Assembly (NCBI RefSeq): GCF_001750285.1
Contig: NZ_MAMP01000024.1
Location: 62,001 to 126,000, forward strand
From: Domibacillus iocasae
GTDB lineage: Bacteria; Bacillota; Bacilli; Bacillales; Domibacillaceae
Direction: 5' to 3'
Length of the DNA: 64,000 nt
Numbering within the stretch: the stretch's first letter is position 1; each line of letters opens with the position of its first letter. A model generated the notes under the pieces. That model was not told where the DNA came from. It did not search any database and was given only the letters and a program-made list of their open reading frames with translations. A program made the position numbers and the translations under genes. Below, in pieces: positions 21,267 to 29,888 of the stretch.

Positions 21267-21824
21267 TTACACTTCCATGATCTCTTGTTCTTTTTCCTTG
21301 GCAATCTCGTCGACTTTTCGGATATAATCGTCCGTCTGTTTTTGAACATCTTCTGTATAGCCCCGAAGATCATCTTCAGTCAGATCGCCGTTTTTCTCGC
21401 TTTTTTTCAAATCATCATTTGCATCGCGGCGAATGTTGCGAATCGCCACTTTTGCCTCTTCCGCTTCTTTTTTCACGAGTTTCGCCAGTTCTTTCCGGCG
21501 CTCTTCTGTTAAAGCTGGAAAATTCAAACGGATGATAGAGCCGTCATTTGATGGTGTCAAGCCAAGATCCGATTTCAAAAGCGCTTTTTCGATATCTCCC
21601 ATAGATGATTTGTCATATGGCGTGATAACGAGCAATCGTGCTTCCGGGATATTAATAGACGCAAGTTGATTGATCGGTGTAGGAGCTCCGTAATAATCAA
21701 TCGTAATCCGATCTAACACATTCGCACTCGCACGTCCAGCACGAATGGAAGCAAGCTCACGGTTAAATGCTCCAATGGCTTTTTCCATTTTTTCTTTGGA
21801 TTGATTCATAATTTCTTGAGACAC
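21267..21824 (-). CDS. frr: Ribosome recycling factor
   Basis: RRF splits post-termination ribosomes together with EF-G. The 185-residue product is the usual length and shows the conserved [49 protein letters not shown] and [10 protein letters not shown] segments of the three-helix bundle and tip domain. It lies 3 bases after pyrH, has a TAAGGG-type ribosome site inside the pyrH end, and is followed by a strong terminator. Confidence 0.98.
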   Translation of the reverse strand: MSQEIMNQSKEKMEKAIGAFNRELASIRAGRASANVLDRITIDYYGAPTPINQLASINIPEARLLVITPYDKSSMGDIEKALLKSDLGLTPSNDGSIIRLNFPALTEERRKELAKLVKKEAEEAKVAIRNIRRDANDDLKKSEKNGDLTEDDLRGYTEDVQKQTDDYIRKVDEIAKEKEQEIMEV

Positions 21825-21827
21825 CTT

Positions 21828-22550
21828 TTATTTCCCCCTTACTATTGTTCCGATATTTTCCCCTAATACAACTCGTTTAATATTTCCTTTTTCCATAACA
21901 GAAAACACAACTAATGGAATATCATTGTCCATACATAAAGAAGAAGCTGTTGAATCCATCACGGCAAGTCCTTCTTTAATGACGTCCAGATAAGACAGTT
22001 CTGTATATTTTACCGCATCTTTGTCTACACGCGGATCGGCACTGTAAACACCATCAACATTGTTTTTCGCCATCAGGATGACTTCTGCTTCAATTTCAGC
22101 AGCACGTAATGCCGCGGTTGTATCAGTAGAAAAGTACGGATTTCCTGTTCCTGCAGCGAAAATCACCACTCGTCCTTTTTCAAGGTGACGGATGGCGCGG
22201 CGCCGAATATACGGCTCTGCTACTTGACGCATTTCAATTGATGTTTGAACGCGTGTTTCAATCCCGAGCTGCTCTAAGCTGTCCTGCAGAGCCATTGAGT
22301 TCATAACAGTTGCCAGCATACCCATGTAGTCCGCGGTTGCCCGGTCCATCCCCATTTCGCTGCCGATTTTGCCGCGCCAAATATTGCCGCCGCCAACGAC
22401 GACTGCAACTTCAACACCGAGTTCATTTACTTCTTTTACTTGTTCAGCAACAGATTGAATAACCGTCGGATTAATGCCAAATCCTGCTTCACCTGCTAAT
22501 GCTTCACCACTTAATTTTAATACAACACGTTTATACTTTGGTTGGCTCAT
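21828..22550 (-). CDS. pyrH: UMP kinase
   Basis: PyrH phosphorylates UMP to UDP as a GTP-activated hexamer of the amino-acid kinase fold. Conserved parts include [34 protein letters not shown] and [18 protein letters not shown] place the start at the ATG ending at 22550 (MSQPKYK, 240 residues, the B. subtilis length), 5 bases after GGAGG; an ATG four codons upstream overlaps that site. It is co-transcribed with tsf and frr. Confidence 0.97.
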   Translation of the reverse strand: MSQPKYKRVVLKLSGEALAGEAGFGINPTVIQSVAEQVKEVNELGVEVAVVVGGGNIWRGKIGSEMGMDRATADYMGMLATVMNSMALQDSLEQLGIETRVQTSIEMRQVAEPYIRRRAIRHLEKGRVVIFAAGTGNPYFSTDTTAALRAAEIEAEVILMAKNNVDGVYSADPRVDKDAVKYTELSYLDVIKEGLAVMDSTASSLCMDNDIPLVVFSVMEKGNIKRVVLGENIGTIVRGK

Positions 22551-22576
22551 GTAGACCTCCATCTGTAATGTACATG

Positions 22577-22605
22577 AAATCCCTCACCAAAAGCGGTAAG
22601 GGATT
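22577..22605 (-). other. Stem-loop between tsf and pyrH without a U tract
   Basis: The minus strand forms AATCCCTTACC-GCTTTT-GGTGAGGGATT, a stem of 11 pairs with one or two G-U pairs. The following bases are not T-rich, so it is probably not an intrinsic terminator and may serve as an mRNA processing or stability element. Confidence 0.5.
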
Positions 22606-22641
22606 CCACTTATTCCTTTCCGGCCGGCGGATACGGAATCA

Positions 22642-23523
22642 TTATTTTTTCACTTGGCTCATAACTTCTTCTGCAAAGTTATCCTGGCGTTTCTCTAAAC
22701 CTTCGCCTACTTCATAGCGAACAAATTCAGTCAATGTTGCACCTTTAGACTCAAGGAATTGACGAACTTTTTGATCTGGATCTTTAACAAAGCTTTGATC
22801 TAAAATGCATACTTCTTCAAAGAATTTGCCAAGGCGGCCTTCAACCATTTTCGCCACAATATTTTCAGGTTTTCCTTCGTTCAGCGCTTGTTCTGTTAAC
22901 ACTTTGCGCTCACGCTCTACTTCTTCTTCAGAAACCTGGTCACGCGAAACATATTTTGGATTTAATGCAGCAGCATGCATCGCAACATCTTTCGCTGCAG
23001 CAGCATCTGTTGTGCCTTCCACAATAGCTAAAACGCCGATGCGCCCGCCCGCGTGAAGGTACTCACCAAAAGCAGCATTTTCACCTTTTGTACGAATTTC
23101 AAAGCGGCGAAGCGTAAGTTTTTCTCCGATTTTTGAAATAGCTTCACTGATATACGTGTCAACTGTTTTGCCGTTTTTCATTGTTTGAGCTAAAGCTTCT
23201 TCAACTGAAGCAGGTTTGTTAGCCAAAAGGTGAGCGGCAATTTCTTTTACAAGCACTTGGAAATTTTCGTTTTTCGCAACAAAATCTGTTTCCGCATTTA
23301 CTTCAAGAAGGACAGCTGTATCGCCTTCACTTGTAATATACGTTGTACCTTCGGCTGCAATACGATCTGATTTTTTCGCTGCTTTCGCGATCCCTTTTTC
23401 ACGAAGGTAATCAATTGCTTGATCCAGATCACCATTTGTTTCAACAAGTGCTTTTTTGCAATCCATCATGCCTGCGCCTGTTTTTTCACGAAGTTCTTTT
23501 ACCATTTGTGCAGTAATAGCCAT
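22642..23523 (-). CDS. tsf: Elongation factor Ts
   Basis: EF-Ts is the nucleotide exchange factor of EF-Tu. The 293-residue product contains the N-terminal UBA-like domain ([20 protein letters not shown]), the [10 protein letters not shown] core motif and two subdomains of the dimerisation region. The length matches B. subtilis. A terminator hairpin separates it from rpsB, so the S2:EF-Ts ratio may be set by partial termination. The AAAGGAGG site lies 8 bases before ATG. Confidence 0.98.
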   Translation of the reverse strand: MAITAQMVKELREKTGAGMMDCKKALVETNGDLDQAIDYLREKGIAKAAKKSDRIAAEGTTYITSEGDTAVLLEVNAETDFVAKNENFQVLVKEIAAHLLANKPASVEEALAQTMKNGKTVDTYISEAISKIGEKLTLRRFEIRTKGENAAFGEYLHAGGRIGVLAIVEGTTDAAAAKDVAMHAAALNPKYVSRDQVSEEEVERERKVLTEQALNEGKPENIVAKMVEGRLGKFFEEVCILDQSFVKDPDQKVRQFLESKGATLTEFVRYEVGEGLEKRQDNFAEEVMSQVKK

Positions 23524-23583
23524 TTTTGTTCCTCCTTTAAATATGTAAGGCCGCTTTTTGCGGTTTTATCTTTTATTTCTTTA

Positions 23584-23620
23584 AAAAAAGGTGATAAGGG
23601 TATCCCTCTTATCACCTTTA
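23584..23620 (-). terminator. Intrinsic terminator between rpsB and tsf
   Basis: The minus strand forms AAAGGTGATAAG-aGGGatACC-CTTATCACCTTT followed by TTTT. The 12-pair perfect stem after the rpsB stop should reduce tsf transcription relative to rpsB. Confidence 0.87.
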
Positions 23621-23629
23621 TCTGTTTGA

Positions 23630-24382
23630 TTACTCAGCTGCAGCTTCTGCAGTTTCAGCTTGCTGTACTTCTTCCTGCGCAGCTTCTTCAGCGATTTCTT
23701 CGCCTTGTTTCGCTTCAAGAACAGCGTCAGCCATTTTACCTGTTAAAAGTTTCACAGCGCGAATTGCATCGTCATTCGCAGGAATAACGTAGTCGATTTC
23801 ATCCGGATCGCAGTTCGTATCAACAATACCAACGATTGGAATGTTCAATTTACGTGCTTCTGCAACCGCAATACGCTCTTTACGAGGGTCAATAATGAAC
23901 AAAGCATCAGGAAGACCTTTCATATCGCGAATACCGCCAAGGAATTTCACAAGACGCTCATGCTCTTTTTTAAGCTGAACAACTTCTTTCTTTGGAAGCA
24001 CTTCGAATGTACCGTCTTCTTGCATTTTTTCGATATTTTTCAAACGTTGTACACGTTTTTGGATTGTTGAGAAGTTAGTAAGTGTACCACCCAACCAGCG
24101 TTGGTTTACATAGTACATACCTGAACGTTCTGCTTCTTCTTTTACAGAATCTTGTGCTTGTTTTTTCGTACCAACAAACAATACTTTCCCACCGTCACCG
24201 GCAACTTCTCTTACAAATTTGTACGCTTCTTCCACTTTGCGAACAGTTTTTTGAAGATCAATAATGTAGATCCCGTTACGCTCCTGGAAAATATACTTTT
24301 TCATTTTTGGGTTCCAACGGCGAGTTTGATGACCGAAGTGAACACCTGCTTCAAGCAATTGTTTCATTGAAATTACTGACAT
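23630..24382 (-). CDS. rpsB: 30S ribosomal protein S2
   Basis: S2 is a late-assembling 30S protein at the head-platform junction. The 250-residue product begins [27 protein letters not shown] and contains [23 protein letters not shown], both strongly conserved. The C-terminal tail is an acidic Glu/Ala-rich extension, common in Bacillus. The gene has its own promoter overlapping the swrB end and a structured leader, and is followed by a terminator before tsf. Confidence 0.99.
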   Translation of the reverse strand: MSVISMKQLLEAGVHFGHQTRRWNPKMKKYIFQERNGIYIIDLQKTVRKVEEAYKFVREVAGDGGKVLFVGTKKQAQDSVKEEAERSGMYYVNQRWLGGTLTNFSTIQKRVQRLKNIEKMQEDGTFEVLPKKEVVQLKKEHERLVKFLGGIRDMKGLPDALFIIDPRKERIAVAEARKLNIPIVGIVDTNCDPDEIDYVIPANDDAIRAVKLLTGKMADAVLEAKQGEEIAEEAAQEEVQQAETAEAAAE

Positions 24383-24492
24383 GTGTTGTTTCCTCCTGTT
24401 TGGTTAGATTTCCTCCGCCTTTCTCATTTTCAACCAGCCTCCATCAAAGACGGCACCCGCTGGCGAATCAAAAGACGTGTGTATTAACACCG
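24383..24492 (-). promoter_or_regulatory. Candidate S2 autoregulatory mRNA leader
   Basis: About 110 bases of non-coding leader precede rpsB. On the minus strand it contains CGCCAGCGGGTGCCGTC, GATGGAGGCTGG and GGCGGAGGAAATC segments that can form short G/C-rich stems (CCAGC / GGCTGG; GCCGTCTTTGATGG). A conserved S2 leader motif is known upstream of rpsB in Firmicutes. I infer the identity from position; no model search was possible. Confidence 0.45.
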
Positions 24493-24498
24493 TTAATC

Positions 24499-24527
24499 AC
24501 TATATCATATCCATTATTGCCCCGCAA
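24499..24527 (-). promoter_or_regulatory. Sigma-A-type promoter of rpsB
   Basis: TTGCGG (24522-24527) and TATAGT (24499-24504) on the minus strand are 17 bases apart, just after the swrB stop. This separates translation genes from the motility genes upstream. Confidence 0.75.
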
Positions 24528-24533
24528 CTATTT

Positions 24534-25007
24534 TTATTCTATTTTGTTAAATTTAAGCGCAAGCCTCACTTCTGTCATGCCAACGTTAAGCGCCCTTGCT
24601 ATTTCTTCGTCTGCCATACCTTGTTCTCTCATTTCAGCCATTTGTATTGCGAGTGGTATATCTGCCTTTGATATTGTTTCAGTTTTAGCAGATTTTGCTC
24701 CCTCATATGCTCTTGCCGCCGCTTTTCGCGGCGTAAGCGGTGGTAAAGGCTTGTCTTCATATTCATTTGCGACAAGCAGACTTGATTTTTTAATGGGTTC
24801 TGCTTTTGTCAGCTGCGCAATGAGCTGTTCATTTTCTTCTTTTATTTCTATTAAGAAAGCTGTCATCATCTCTTCCATTTCCGCTGCAGTCTGCTTCATT
24901 TTTTTCTCTGAGTTCTGCACCTTGTTCTGACGCTGAAAAAGGATGATTAAGGCAAGTAAACTCATCGCATGAATTAAAAAAGAAATAGTTATTAAAAATG
25001 TTGTCAT
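24534..25007 (-). CDS. swrB: SwrB-like single-pass membrane protein
   Basis: SwrB activates the flagellar type III export apparatus during basal body assembly and is needed for swarming in B. subtilis. The 157-residue product has an N-terminal membrane helix (about residues 3-23), a charged coiled-coil region (about 28-70) and a C-terminal segment (IQMAEMREQGMADEEIARALNVGMTEV) that resembles a helix-turn-helix and is the conserved part of the family. Its position after sigD and before rpsB matches B. subtilis exactly. Overall similarity in the middle is low, so the call leans on layout and synteny. Confidence 0.85.
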   Translation of the reverse strand: MTTFLITISFLIHAMSLLALIILFQRQNKVQNSEKKMKQTAAEMEEMMTAFLIEIKEENEQLIAQLTKAEPIKKSSLLVANEYEDKPLPPLTPRKAAARAYEGAKSAKTETISKADIPLAIQMAEMREQGMADEEIARALNVGMTEVRLALKFNKIE

Positions 25008-25016
25008 ACGTCCCTC

Positions 25017-25313
25017 TTATCCGCTGAAGTCGATTTGCTGCCCCTTATATGGATGAGCGTACGCCTTCTTTTGCTGTTTCTTTTCTTCTCGCTGCTGCTG
25101 TTCACCCTGCTGCTTTTCATGGTCACGTTCACCCGTTTTATTAATATCATTCCCCTGCGCCACAGCTTTTCGCTTCCACTCCGCTTCTTTTTCCGTTTCC
25201 GCCTGCGCATGCTCCTGGGCAGTCTGTGCAGTTTGTTGATAATCCTGAAGATTTTTGGCCGCTTCGAATGTTCTCGGCAGAGCAATTTGCATATCAATTG
25301 ATTTGAAATCCAT
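25017..25313 (-). CDS. Unnamed small hydrophilic protein between sigD and swrB
   Basis: I do not recognise a named gene. The 98-residue product starts MDFKSIDMQIALPR, has a long Gln/Glu/Lys-rich, probably helical and disordered middle (about residues 25-80), and ends with HPYKGQQIDFSG. I recall small proteins with a similar IDxQ start and HPYKG-IDxS end near flagellar genes in other Firmicutes, but have no name for them. The ATG ending at 25313 follows GAGGTG; a GTG three codons upstream overlaps that site. It lies 41 bases after sigD and 9 before swrB, so a motility-linked role is plausible but unproven. Confidence 0.75.
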   Translation of the reverse strand: MDFKSIDMQIALPRTFEAAKNLQDYQQTAQTAQEHAQAETEKEAEWKRKAVAQGNDINKTGERDHEKQQGEQQQREEKKQQKKAYAHPYKGQQIDFSG

Positions 25314-25354
25314 GTTCAGCACCTCAATCTAGCTAATAAAATGAATTAGGCCGG

Positions 25355-26116
25355 TTACTTTTTCAGCAGCTGCTGTTTTAGTTTAAAAAGTGCTTTTGAA
25401 TGAATTTGAGAAATACGCGACGTGGAAAGATTCAATACTTCACCAATCTCTGTTAACGTTAATTCTTCTTTATAAAAAAGATCAATAACCAGCTGCTCTT
25501 TCTCTGTAAGCTTCTTAATTTGAGCTGACAATTCTTCAACTTGTTCTTGTTTGACTAATTCTTCCTCCGGCGTTTTCATTTGCTGATCTTTTAAGACAAA
25601 GCCAGTTCCTTCCGACTGATCCTGGTCTTGAATTTGATCATCCATTGATAATATGTGAGCGAAAAAATGCTCCGCCATCGTATCCTGGACATCTTCGACA
25701 GAAAGCCCCAGCTCTTCCGCCACTTCTTCTGGTGTAACAGCCCGTAAATATTTCTGTTCCAGCATCGAAGAAGCCGCTTCAATTTTTTTTGATTTTTCTC
25801 TTGCTGCTCTTGGGAGCCAGTCCTCTTTTCGAAGGCCGTCTAAAATGGCCCCTCGAATACGAAAGGAGGCGTATGTGTCAAACTTTAAATCGCGCGCCGG
25901 CTCAAACTTCAGAAGGGCGTCATAAAGCCCTGTCATTCCGTAGCTCGCTACCTCTTCCTTGCTCACTGTTTTCGGAAGAGCTGCGCCAATACGCCGGCAA
26001 TGAAACGTAACGAGCGGCATATAACGGGCAACAAGCGCATCCCCATCATCCGGGTGCTGCTCTTCTTTCCACCTTTTCCATAATTTCTGCTCATCCTCAG
26101 GCATTCGTTTTGCCAT
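25355..26116 (-). CDS. sigD: RNA polymerase sigma factor SigD (FliA family)
   Basis: SigD directs transcription of late flagellar, chemotaxis and autolysin genes and is held by the anti-sigma FlgM until the hook is complete. The 253-residue protein has region 2 (DLKFDTYASFRIRGAILDGLR, about 76-96), region 3 (TPEEVAEELGLSVEDV) and region 4 with a helix-turn-helix (LTEIGEVLNLSTSRISQIHSKAL, about 220-243). In B. subtilis it lies near the end of fla/che and its level depends on that long transcript. Here a strong terminator follows cheD and a good sigma-A-type promoter precedes sigD, so it may be transcribed independently. Confidence 0.97.
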   Translation of the reverse strand: MAKRMPEDEQKLWKRWKEEQHPDDGDALVARYMPLVTFHCRRIGAALPKTVSKEEVASYGMTGLYDALLKFEPARDLKFDTYASFRIRGAILDGLRKEDWLPRAAREKSKKIEAASSMLEQKYLRAVTPEEVAEELGLSVEDVQDTMAEHFFAHILSMDDQIQDQDQSEGTGFVLKDQQMKTPEEELVKQEQVEELSAQIKKLTEKEQLVIDLFYKEELTLTEIGEVLNLSTSRISQIHSKALFKLKQQLLKK

Positions 26117-26169
26117 CTAATCTCTCCTCCCGGCGTAATCAATGACAGCACGTTACAAGTCTTTCTTTT

Positions 26170-26198
26170 ATTCTAAAGAAAAGTACCTTTCTTGCCAA
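26170..26198 (-). promoter_or_regulatory. Sigma-A-type promoter in front of sigD
   Basis: On the minus strand TTGGCA (26193-26198) and TAGAAT (26170-26175) are exactly 17 bases apart, each matching consensus at 5 of 6 positions. It starts 10 bases after the U tract of the cheD terminator and about 55 bases before the sigD ATG. Confidence 0.75.
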
Positions 26199-26207
26199 CA
26201 ATATACA

Positions 26208-26240
26208 CAAAAAAGCAGCGGAACGATTGCCGCTGCTGAA
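26208..26240 (-). terminator. Intrinsic terminator of the fla/che operon after cheD
   Basis: The minus strand forms AGCAGCGG-CAATCGTT-CCGCTGCT followed by TTTTTGTG. The eight-pair perfect stem starts within a few bases of the cheD stop. Confidence 0.87.
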
Positions 26241-26241
26241 A

Positions 26242-26742
26242 TTAAATCGTTTGTTCACCTTTATGAACCGTTCGAATATGAAGCAGAGATGTGGCCGGGT
26301 CAAATTCAATTGTCCGGCCGCTGCTGCCGCCGGTATCTTCTGAGAGAATTGGGATACGCGCCGCCTGAAGCTGCTCTTTGACAGCCGCTACATTTCGGGG
26401 ACCGATTTTCATTAAATCAGAACCGGATTTAAATTGAAACATTTGAGCGCCGCCGGCCATTTTTGCTTTTAAGCGGCTCGACCTTGCACCGCTTTTTTCG
26501 AGTTCCTTAATGAGCGCCTGAATACCCGTATCCGCAAATTTTGCTTTATTTGTTGTATTTGCTTTGGCAAGGCTTGAATATGGAAGCATGACGTGCACCA
26601 TCCCCGCAATCTGGACTGATTCATCATAAAGAACAACACCGACACAAGAGCCGAGTCCTGACGTTCTGATCATGCCAGGCGGCTTTACAACATTCAGATC
26701 AGCAATACCGACTTTTACGATTTCGCCTGTCTTATTTGCCAT
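26242..26742 (-). CDS. cheD: Chemoreceptor glutamine deamidase CheD
   Basis: CheD deamidates receptor glutamines and, bound to CheC, raises CheY-P hydrolysis. The active-site residues fall at the expected places: T27, C33 in SGLGSCVGVVLYD and H50 in GMVHVMLP. I choose the ATG ending at 26742 (MANKTGEI, 166 residues, the B. subtilis length) after GGAGCC; it overlaps the cheC end by 11 bases, which implies translational coupling of the two interacting proteins. A strong terminator follows. Confidence 0.97.
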   Translation of the reverse strand: MANKTGEIVKVGIADLNVVKPPGMIRTSGLGSCVGVVLYDESVQIAGMVHVMLPYSSLAKANTTNKAKFADTGIQALIKELEKSGARSSRLKAKMAGGAQMFQFKSGSDLMKIGPRNVAAVKEQLQAARIPILSEDTGGSSGRTIEFDPATSLLHIRTVHKGEQTI

Positions 26743-27373
26743 AGCCGGCTCCAAGGGCTTCGAACAACACCGGAAAGGAGTCAGGTGACAGAAGAAGAAA
26801 AAAATGACCTTTTACAATTTCCACATCCCCTTCGTCCATTTCCGTTAAAATGGTGTCAATAACAATCGTATAATCGCTGTATTGAGAAATTTCAAGCAGC
26901 CCATAACTAATAATGGCCCCAAACATATCAACAGCAAGCTCTGGCACAGATGGCTGTATCTTTAATTGTGTAAAATCACCCAGTGCGGACAAATAAGCGC
27001 CAGATAAAATATTGCCCATTTCCTGCATGGCAGAAAAACCAATAGTATGGACATTGCGATCATGAAACGTAAACGATTCATCATTCATTAATTTTTGAAT
27101 AAAGCGGTCGGCTTCTTCCAATGTCAGCATAAAAAACATATTGCCGCCCGCTTCTCCTTCAATACGAAGGCTGACACTGACGACTTCTTTTTCAGAACCA
27201 CCCGTCAACTCCATCATTTCTGAAAAAGGAACAATCCGGACACTGGGTACTTTCATGTCAATTTTCCGGTTCAATAATGTAGAGAGAGAGGTAGCTGCGT
27301 GTCCTGCCCCAATATTGCCGACTTCTTTTAAAATATCGAGATGAATAGGCTGAATTTTATCAATGTAGTTCAT
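26732..27373 (-). CDS. cheC: CheY-P phosphatase CheC
   Basis: CheC dephosphorylates CheY-P and partners with CheD in the Bacillus adaptation system. Both active-site helices of the CheC/FliY/CheX family are visible: KEVGNIGAGHAATSL near residue 15 and QEMGNILSGAYLSAL near residue 115, each with the E-x-x-N pair. At 213 residues the length is normal. It lies between cheW and cheD as in B. subtilis. Confidence 0.97.
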   Translation of the reverse strand: MNYIDKIQPIHLDILKEVGNIGAGHAATSLSTLLNRKIDMKVPSVRIVPFSEMMELTGGSEKEVVSVSLRIEGEAGGNMFFMLTLEEADRFIQKLMNDESFTFHDRNVHTIGFSAMQEMGNILSGAYLSALGDFTQLKIQPSVPELAVDMFGAIISYGLLEISQYSDYTIVIDTILTEMDEGDVEIVKGHFFLLLSPDSFPVLFEALGAGYGK

Positions 27374-27385
27374 GACAGACCGCCT

Positions 27386-27832
27386 TTATTTAAAAATCTT
27401 TTGCAGACTCAGCATAATAAGCAGTCGTTTGTCCAGCTTAGCCACGCCGGTTATATATTCATCTCCGAGTGAACCAACTACTTCAGGCTGGGGCTCAATG
27501 GCATCAACCGGAATGTCGAGTACATCATTTGCGCCATCGACAATAAGTCCGACTTCTATATCATCAAGCGCTGCGATAATAATACGAGTCGAATCGTCAT
27601 ATCGTTCATCTGATAAACCAAATCGGCTGCGCAAATCAATAATCGGCGTTACAACACCACGTAAATTAATGACTCCTTTAACAAATGGAACAGTTCCTGG
27701 CACACGTGTAATATGCATTAATTTTTCAATCGAGTACACCTGATGAACTGGAAGTGCATATTCCTTATCTATCAATTGAAAAGCAATAACTTTTATTGTT
27801 GTGGATGCATGAATCTCACTCACTTTGTGCAC
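27386..27832 (-). CDS. cheW: Chemotaxis coupling protein CheW
   Basis: CheW links chemoreceptors to the kinase CheA in the membrane-associated array. The 148-residue product is a single CheW domain with VIAFQLIDKEYALPVHQVYSIEK, VKGVINLRGVVTPIIDLR and a GLIVDGANDVLDI segment, the typical receptor/kinase-binding surface. A GGAGG-type site lies just upstream of its ATG, 4 bases after cheA. Confidence 0.97.
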   Translation of the reverse strand: MHKVSEIHASTTIKVIAFQLIDKEYALPVHQVYSIEKLMHITRVPGTVPFVKGVINLRGVVTPIIDLRSRFGLSDERYDDSTRIIIAALDDIEVGLIVDGANDVLDIPVDAIEPQPEVVGSLGDEYITGVAKLDKRLLIMLSLQKIFK

Positions 27833-27836
27833 CTCC

Positions 27837-29882
27837 TTATTTGATCAGCGCATTACAGTCTACAATTAGCGCTACTTGTCCGTCACCCAAAATAGTGGCA
27901 CCGGAAATCGCAAAAACGTTTGATAAATAGTTTCCAAGCGATTTTAGTACGACTTCTTGCTGGCCAATAAATGAATCAACAACTAAACCAGCCATTTTAT
28001 CACCTTTTCTAACAATAACAATAGAATAAAAGCGATCGTCTTCCTCTTGATGAGGTACACTGAAAATATCTTCTAAAAATAGAAGAGGAACCACTTTTCC
28101 TCTAAAATCAATGACCTGCTGATTGTGCGCATTTAATACTTCTTCTTTTTTGACAATAGCTGTTTCGATAATGGAAGAAAGAGGGATCGCATATTTTTCT
28201 TTTTCTACTTCAACGAGCATAACGGAAATAATCGATAGTGTCAGTGGCAGCTGAATAGAAAAAACAGATCCGGACCCTTCGACTGAATCAATCGTTATAG
28301 AGCCGCCTAATGATTCAATCGTCGTTTTCACGACGTCTAATCCGACACCGCGCCCGGACAAATCGGAAATGACTTCAGCGGTTGAAAAGCCTGATGCCAT
28401 AATTAGTTCAAAAATTTGACGGTCTGTCATGCCAAGCGCCTGCTCGTCTGTCACAATGCCTTTATCCAGCGCTTTTTTTAGTACTCTGTCTTTATTAATA
28501 CCTGCTCCGTCATCTTCAATTTCAATGAAGACATGATTGCCGCTATGATACGCTTTTAGCTTTATCGTCCCTTCAGCCGGCTTCCCTTTGGCAAGACGGG
28601 CTTCCGGCATTTCAATTCCATGATCACCCGCGTTTCGAATTAAATGGACAAGCGGATCACCAATTTCATCAATAACGGTACGATCAAGCTCTGTTTCCGC
28701 ACCAATAATTTCTAAATTGATTTTCTTATTCAAATCTCTCGACAGCTGGCGAACCAATTTTGGAAAACGGTTAAAAACGGTTTCAACGGGCACCATTCGC
28801 ATATTTAAAATAATATTTTGCAAATCTCCTGAAATACGTGACATACGCTCCACTGTTTCATTTAATTCGCTGTGATTCAGTTCGCCTGAAATAGATTCAA
28901 GACGCCCCCGGTCAATGACGAGCTCTTCGAATAGATTCATTAAAATATCGAGACGCTCAATGTTTACTCGAATCGTTTTATTGGAAACGGGCTGCTTTGA
29001 TGATTTTGCTTCACGTTTCTCTTCTTCAACTGGTTGAAGGGTTTTGTCTTCTGGTTTTGGACCCGTCTGTTTAACTTCAGAAACAGCCGATTGTACAGGA
29101 GTTGCTTTTGTTTCTTCCTGGCTAACGGGTACAATTTCCTTAATATGAACCTGCTCTACTTCGGAGACTTTTTTGATTTTCTCCTCAATATCTTCCATTG
29201 GTTCTTTTGTAATTAAGGTAACTGTGAATGTTTCATCGAACTTTTCTTCTTCCAGCTGATCAGAAGAAGGTACAGATTTGATTACTTCTCCACACTTTTC
29301 GAGCACTTCAAATATCATAAAAACACGGGCTGCTTTTAGTATGCAGTCTGCCCGGAGTGAAACAGCCAGTTCCACACAAGTGAATCCCTGCTCTTTCGAC
29401 TGGCCAATAACGGTCCATTCAAATTCATCGTACTGAAGGCTGTTTCCTTCTGCAGCATCCGCTACAGCCGGAGCTTCGAGAACGTCTATTGCCGCAGCGG
29501 CCTCCCCTTGCTCAATAATAAGAAGCTTTTGCACAACTGCAGATACATCCCGCTTCCCATCGCCTCCCGATGCAATATCTTCTACCATCGCTTCAAGGTC
29601 ATCAACTGATGAAAAAACCGTATCCATAATGGCTGCTGTGACAGATATTTGTTGGTTGCGAATGGCATCCAGCACATTTTCAAGCTTGTGCGTTAAATTT
29701 GCTAAATCTTCATAGCCCATCGTAGCAGACATGCCTTTTAATGTATGAGCTGAACGAAAAATTTCGTTCACGATAGTAATGTCGTTTGGATCTTTTTCCA
29801 ACCCAAGTAAATGTTGATTCATTGCTTGAAGATGTTCCTTGCTTTCGTCAATAAAAATTTCTAAATATTGATTTGTATCCAT
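27837..29882 (-). CDS. cheA: Chemotaxis histidine kinase CheA
   Basis: CheA autophosphorylates on a histidine in response to receptors and passes the phosphate to CheY and CheB. The P1 Hpt domain has the phospho-site H46 in FRSAHTLKGMSA. A P2-like region (about 145-255), dimerisation domain P3 (IRVNIERLDILMNLFEELVIDR), HATPase P4 (HLIRNAGDHGIE, DDGAGI, GRGVGLDVV) and CheW-like P5 follow. The length, 681, is close to B. subtilis (672). It lies directly after cheB. Confidence 0.98.
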   Translation of the reverse strand: MDTNQYLEIFIDESKEHLQAMNQHLLGLEKDPNDITIVNEIFRSAHTLKGMSATMGYEDLANLTHKLENVLDAIRNQQISVTAAIMDTVFSSVDDLEAMVEDIASGGDGKRDVSAVVQKLLIIEQGEAAAAIDVLEAPAVADAAEGNSLQYDEFEWTVIGQSKEQGFTCVELAVSLRADCILKAARVFMIFEVLEKCGEVIKSVPSSDQLEEEKFDETFTVTLITKEPMEDIEEKIKKVSEVEQVHIKEIVPVSQEETKATPVQSAVSEVKQTGPKPEDKTLQPVEEEKREAKSSKQPVSNKTIRVNIERLDILMNLFEELVIDRGRLESISGELNHSELNETVERMSRISGDLQNIILNMRMVPVETVFNRFPKLVRQLSRDLNKKINLEIIGAETELDRTVIDEIGDPLVHLIRNAGDHGIEMPEARLAKGKPAEGTIKLKAYHSGNHVFIEIEDDGAGINKDRVLKKALDKGIVTDEQALGMTDRQIFELIMASGFSTAEVISDLSGRGVGLDVVKTTIESLGGSITIDSVEGSGSVFSIQLPLTLSIISVMLVEVEKEKYAIPLSSIIETAIVKKEEVLNAHNQQVIDFRGKVVPLLFLEDIFSVPHQEEDDRFYSIVIVRKGDKMAGLVVDSFIGQQEVVLKSLGNYLSNVFAISGATILGDGQVALIVDCNALIK

Positions 29883-29888
29883 CCATAT

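Noticed and set aside
24307-24930. Plus-strand open frame of 207 codons opposite the rpsB start and swrB
   Set aside because: It crosses the rpsB promoter and leader and is antisense to swrB; composition is that of a shadow frame.
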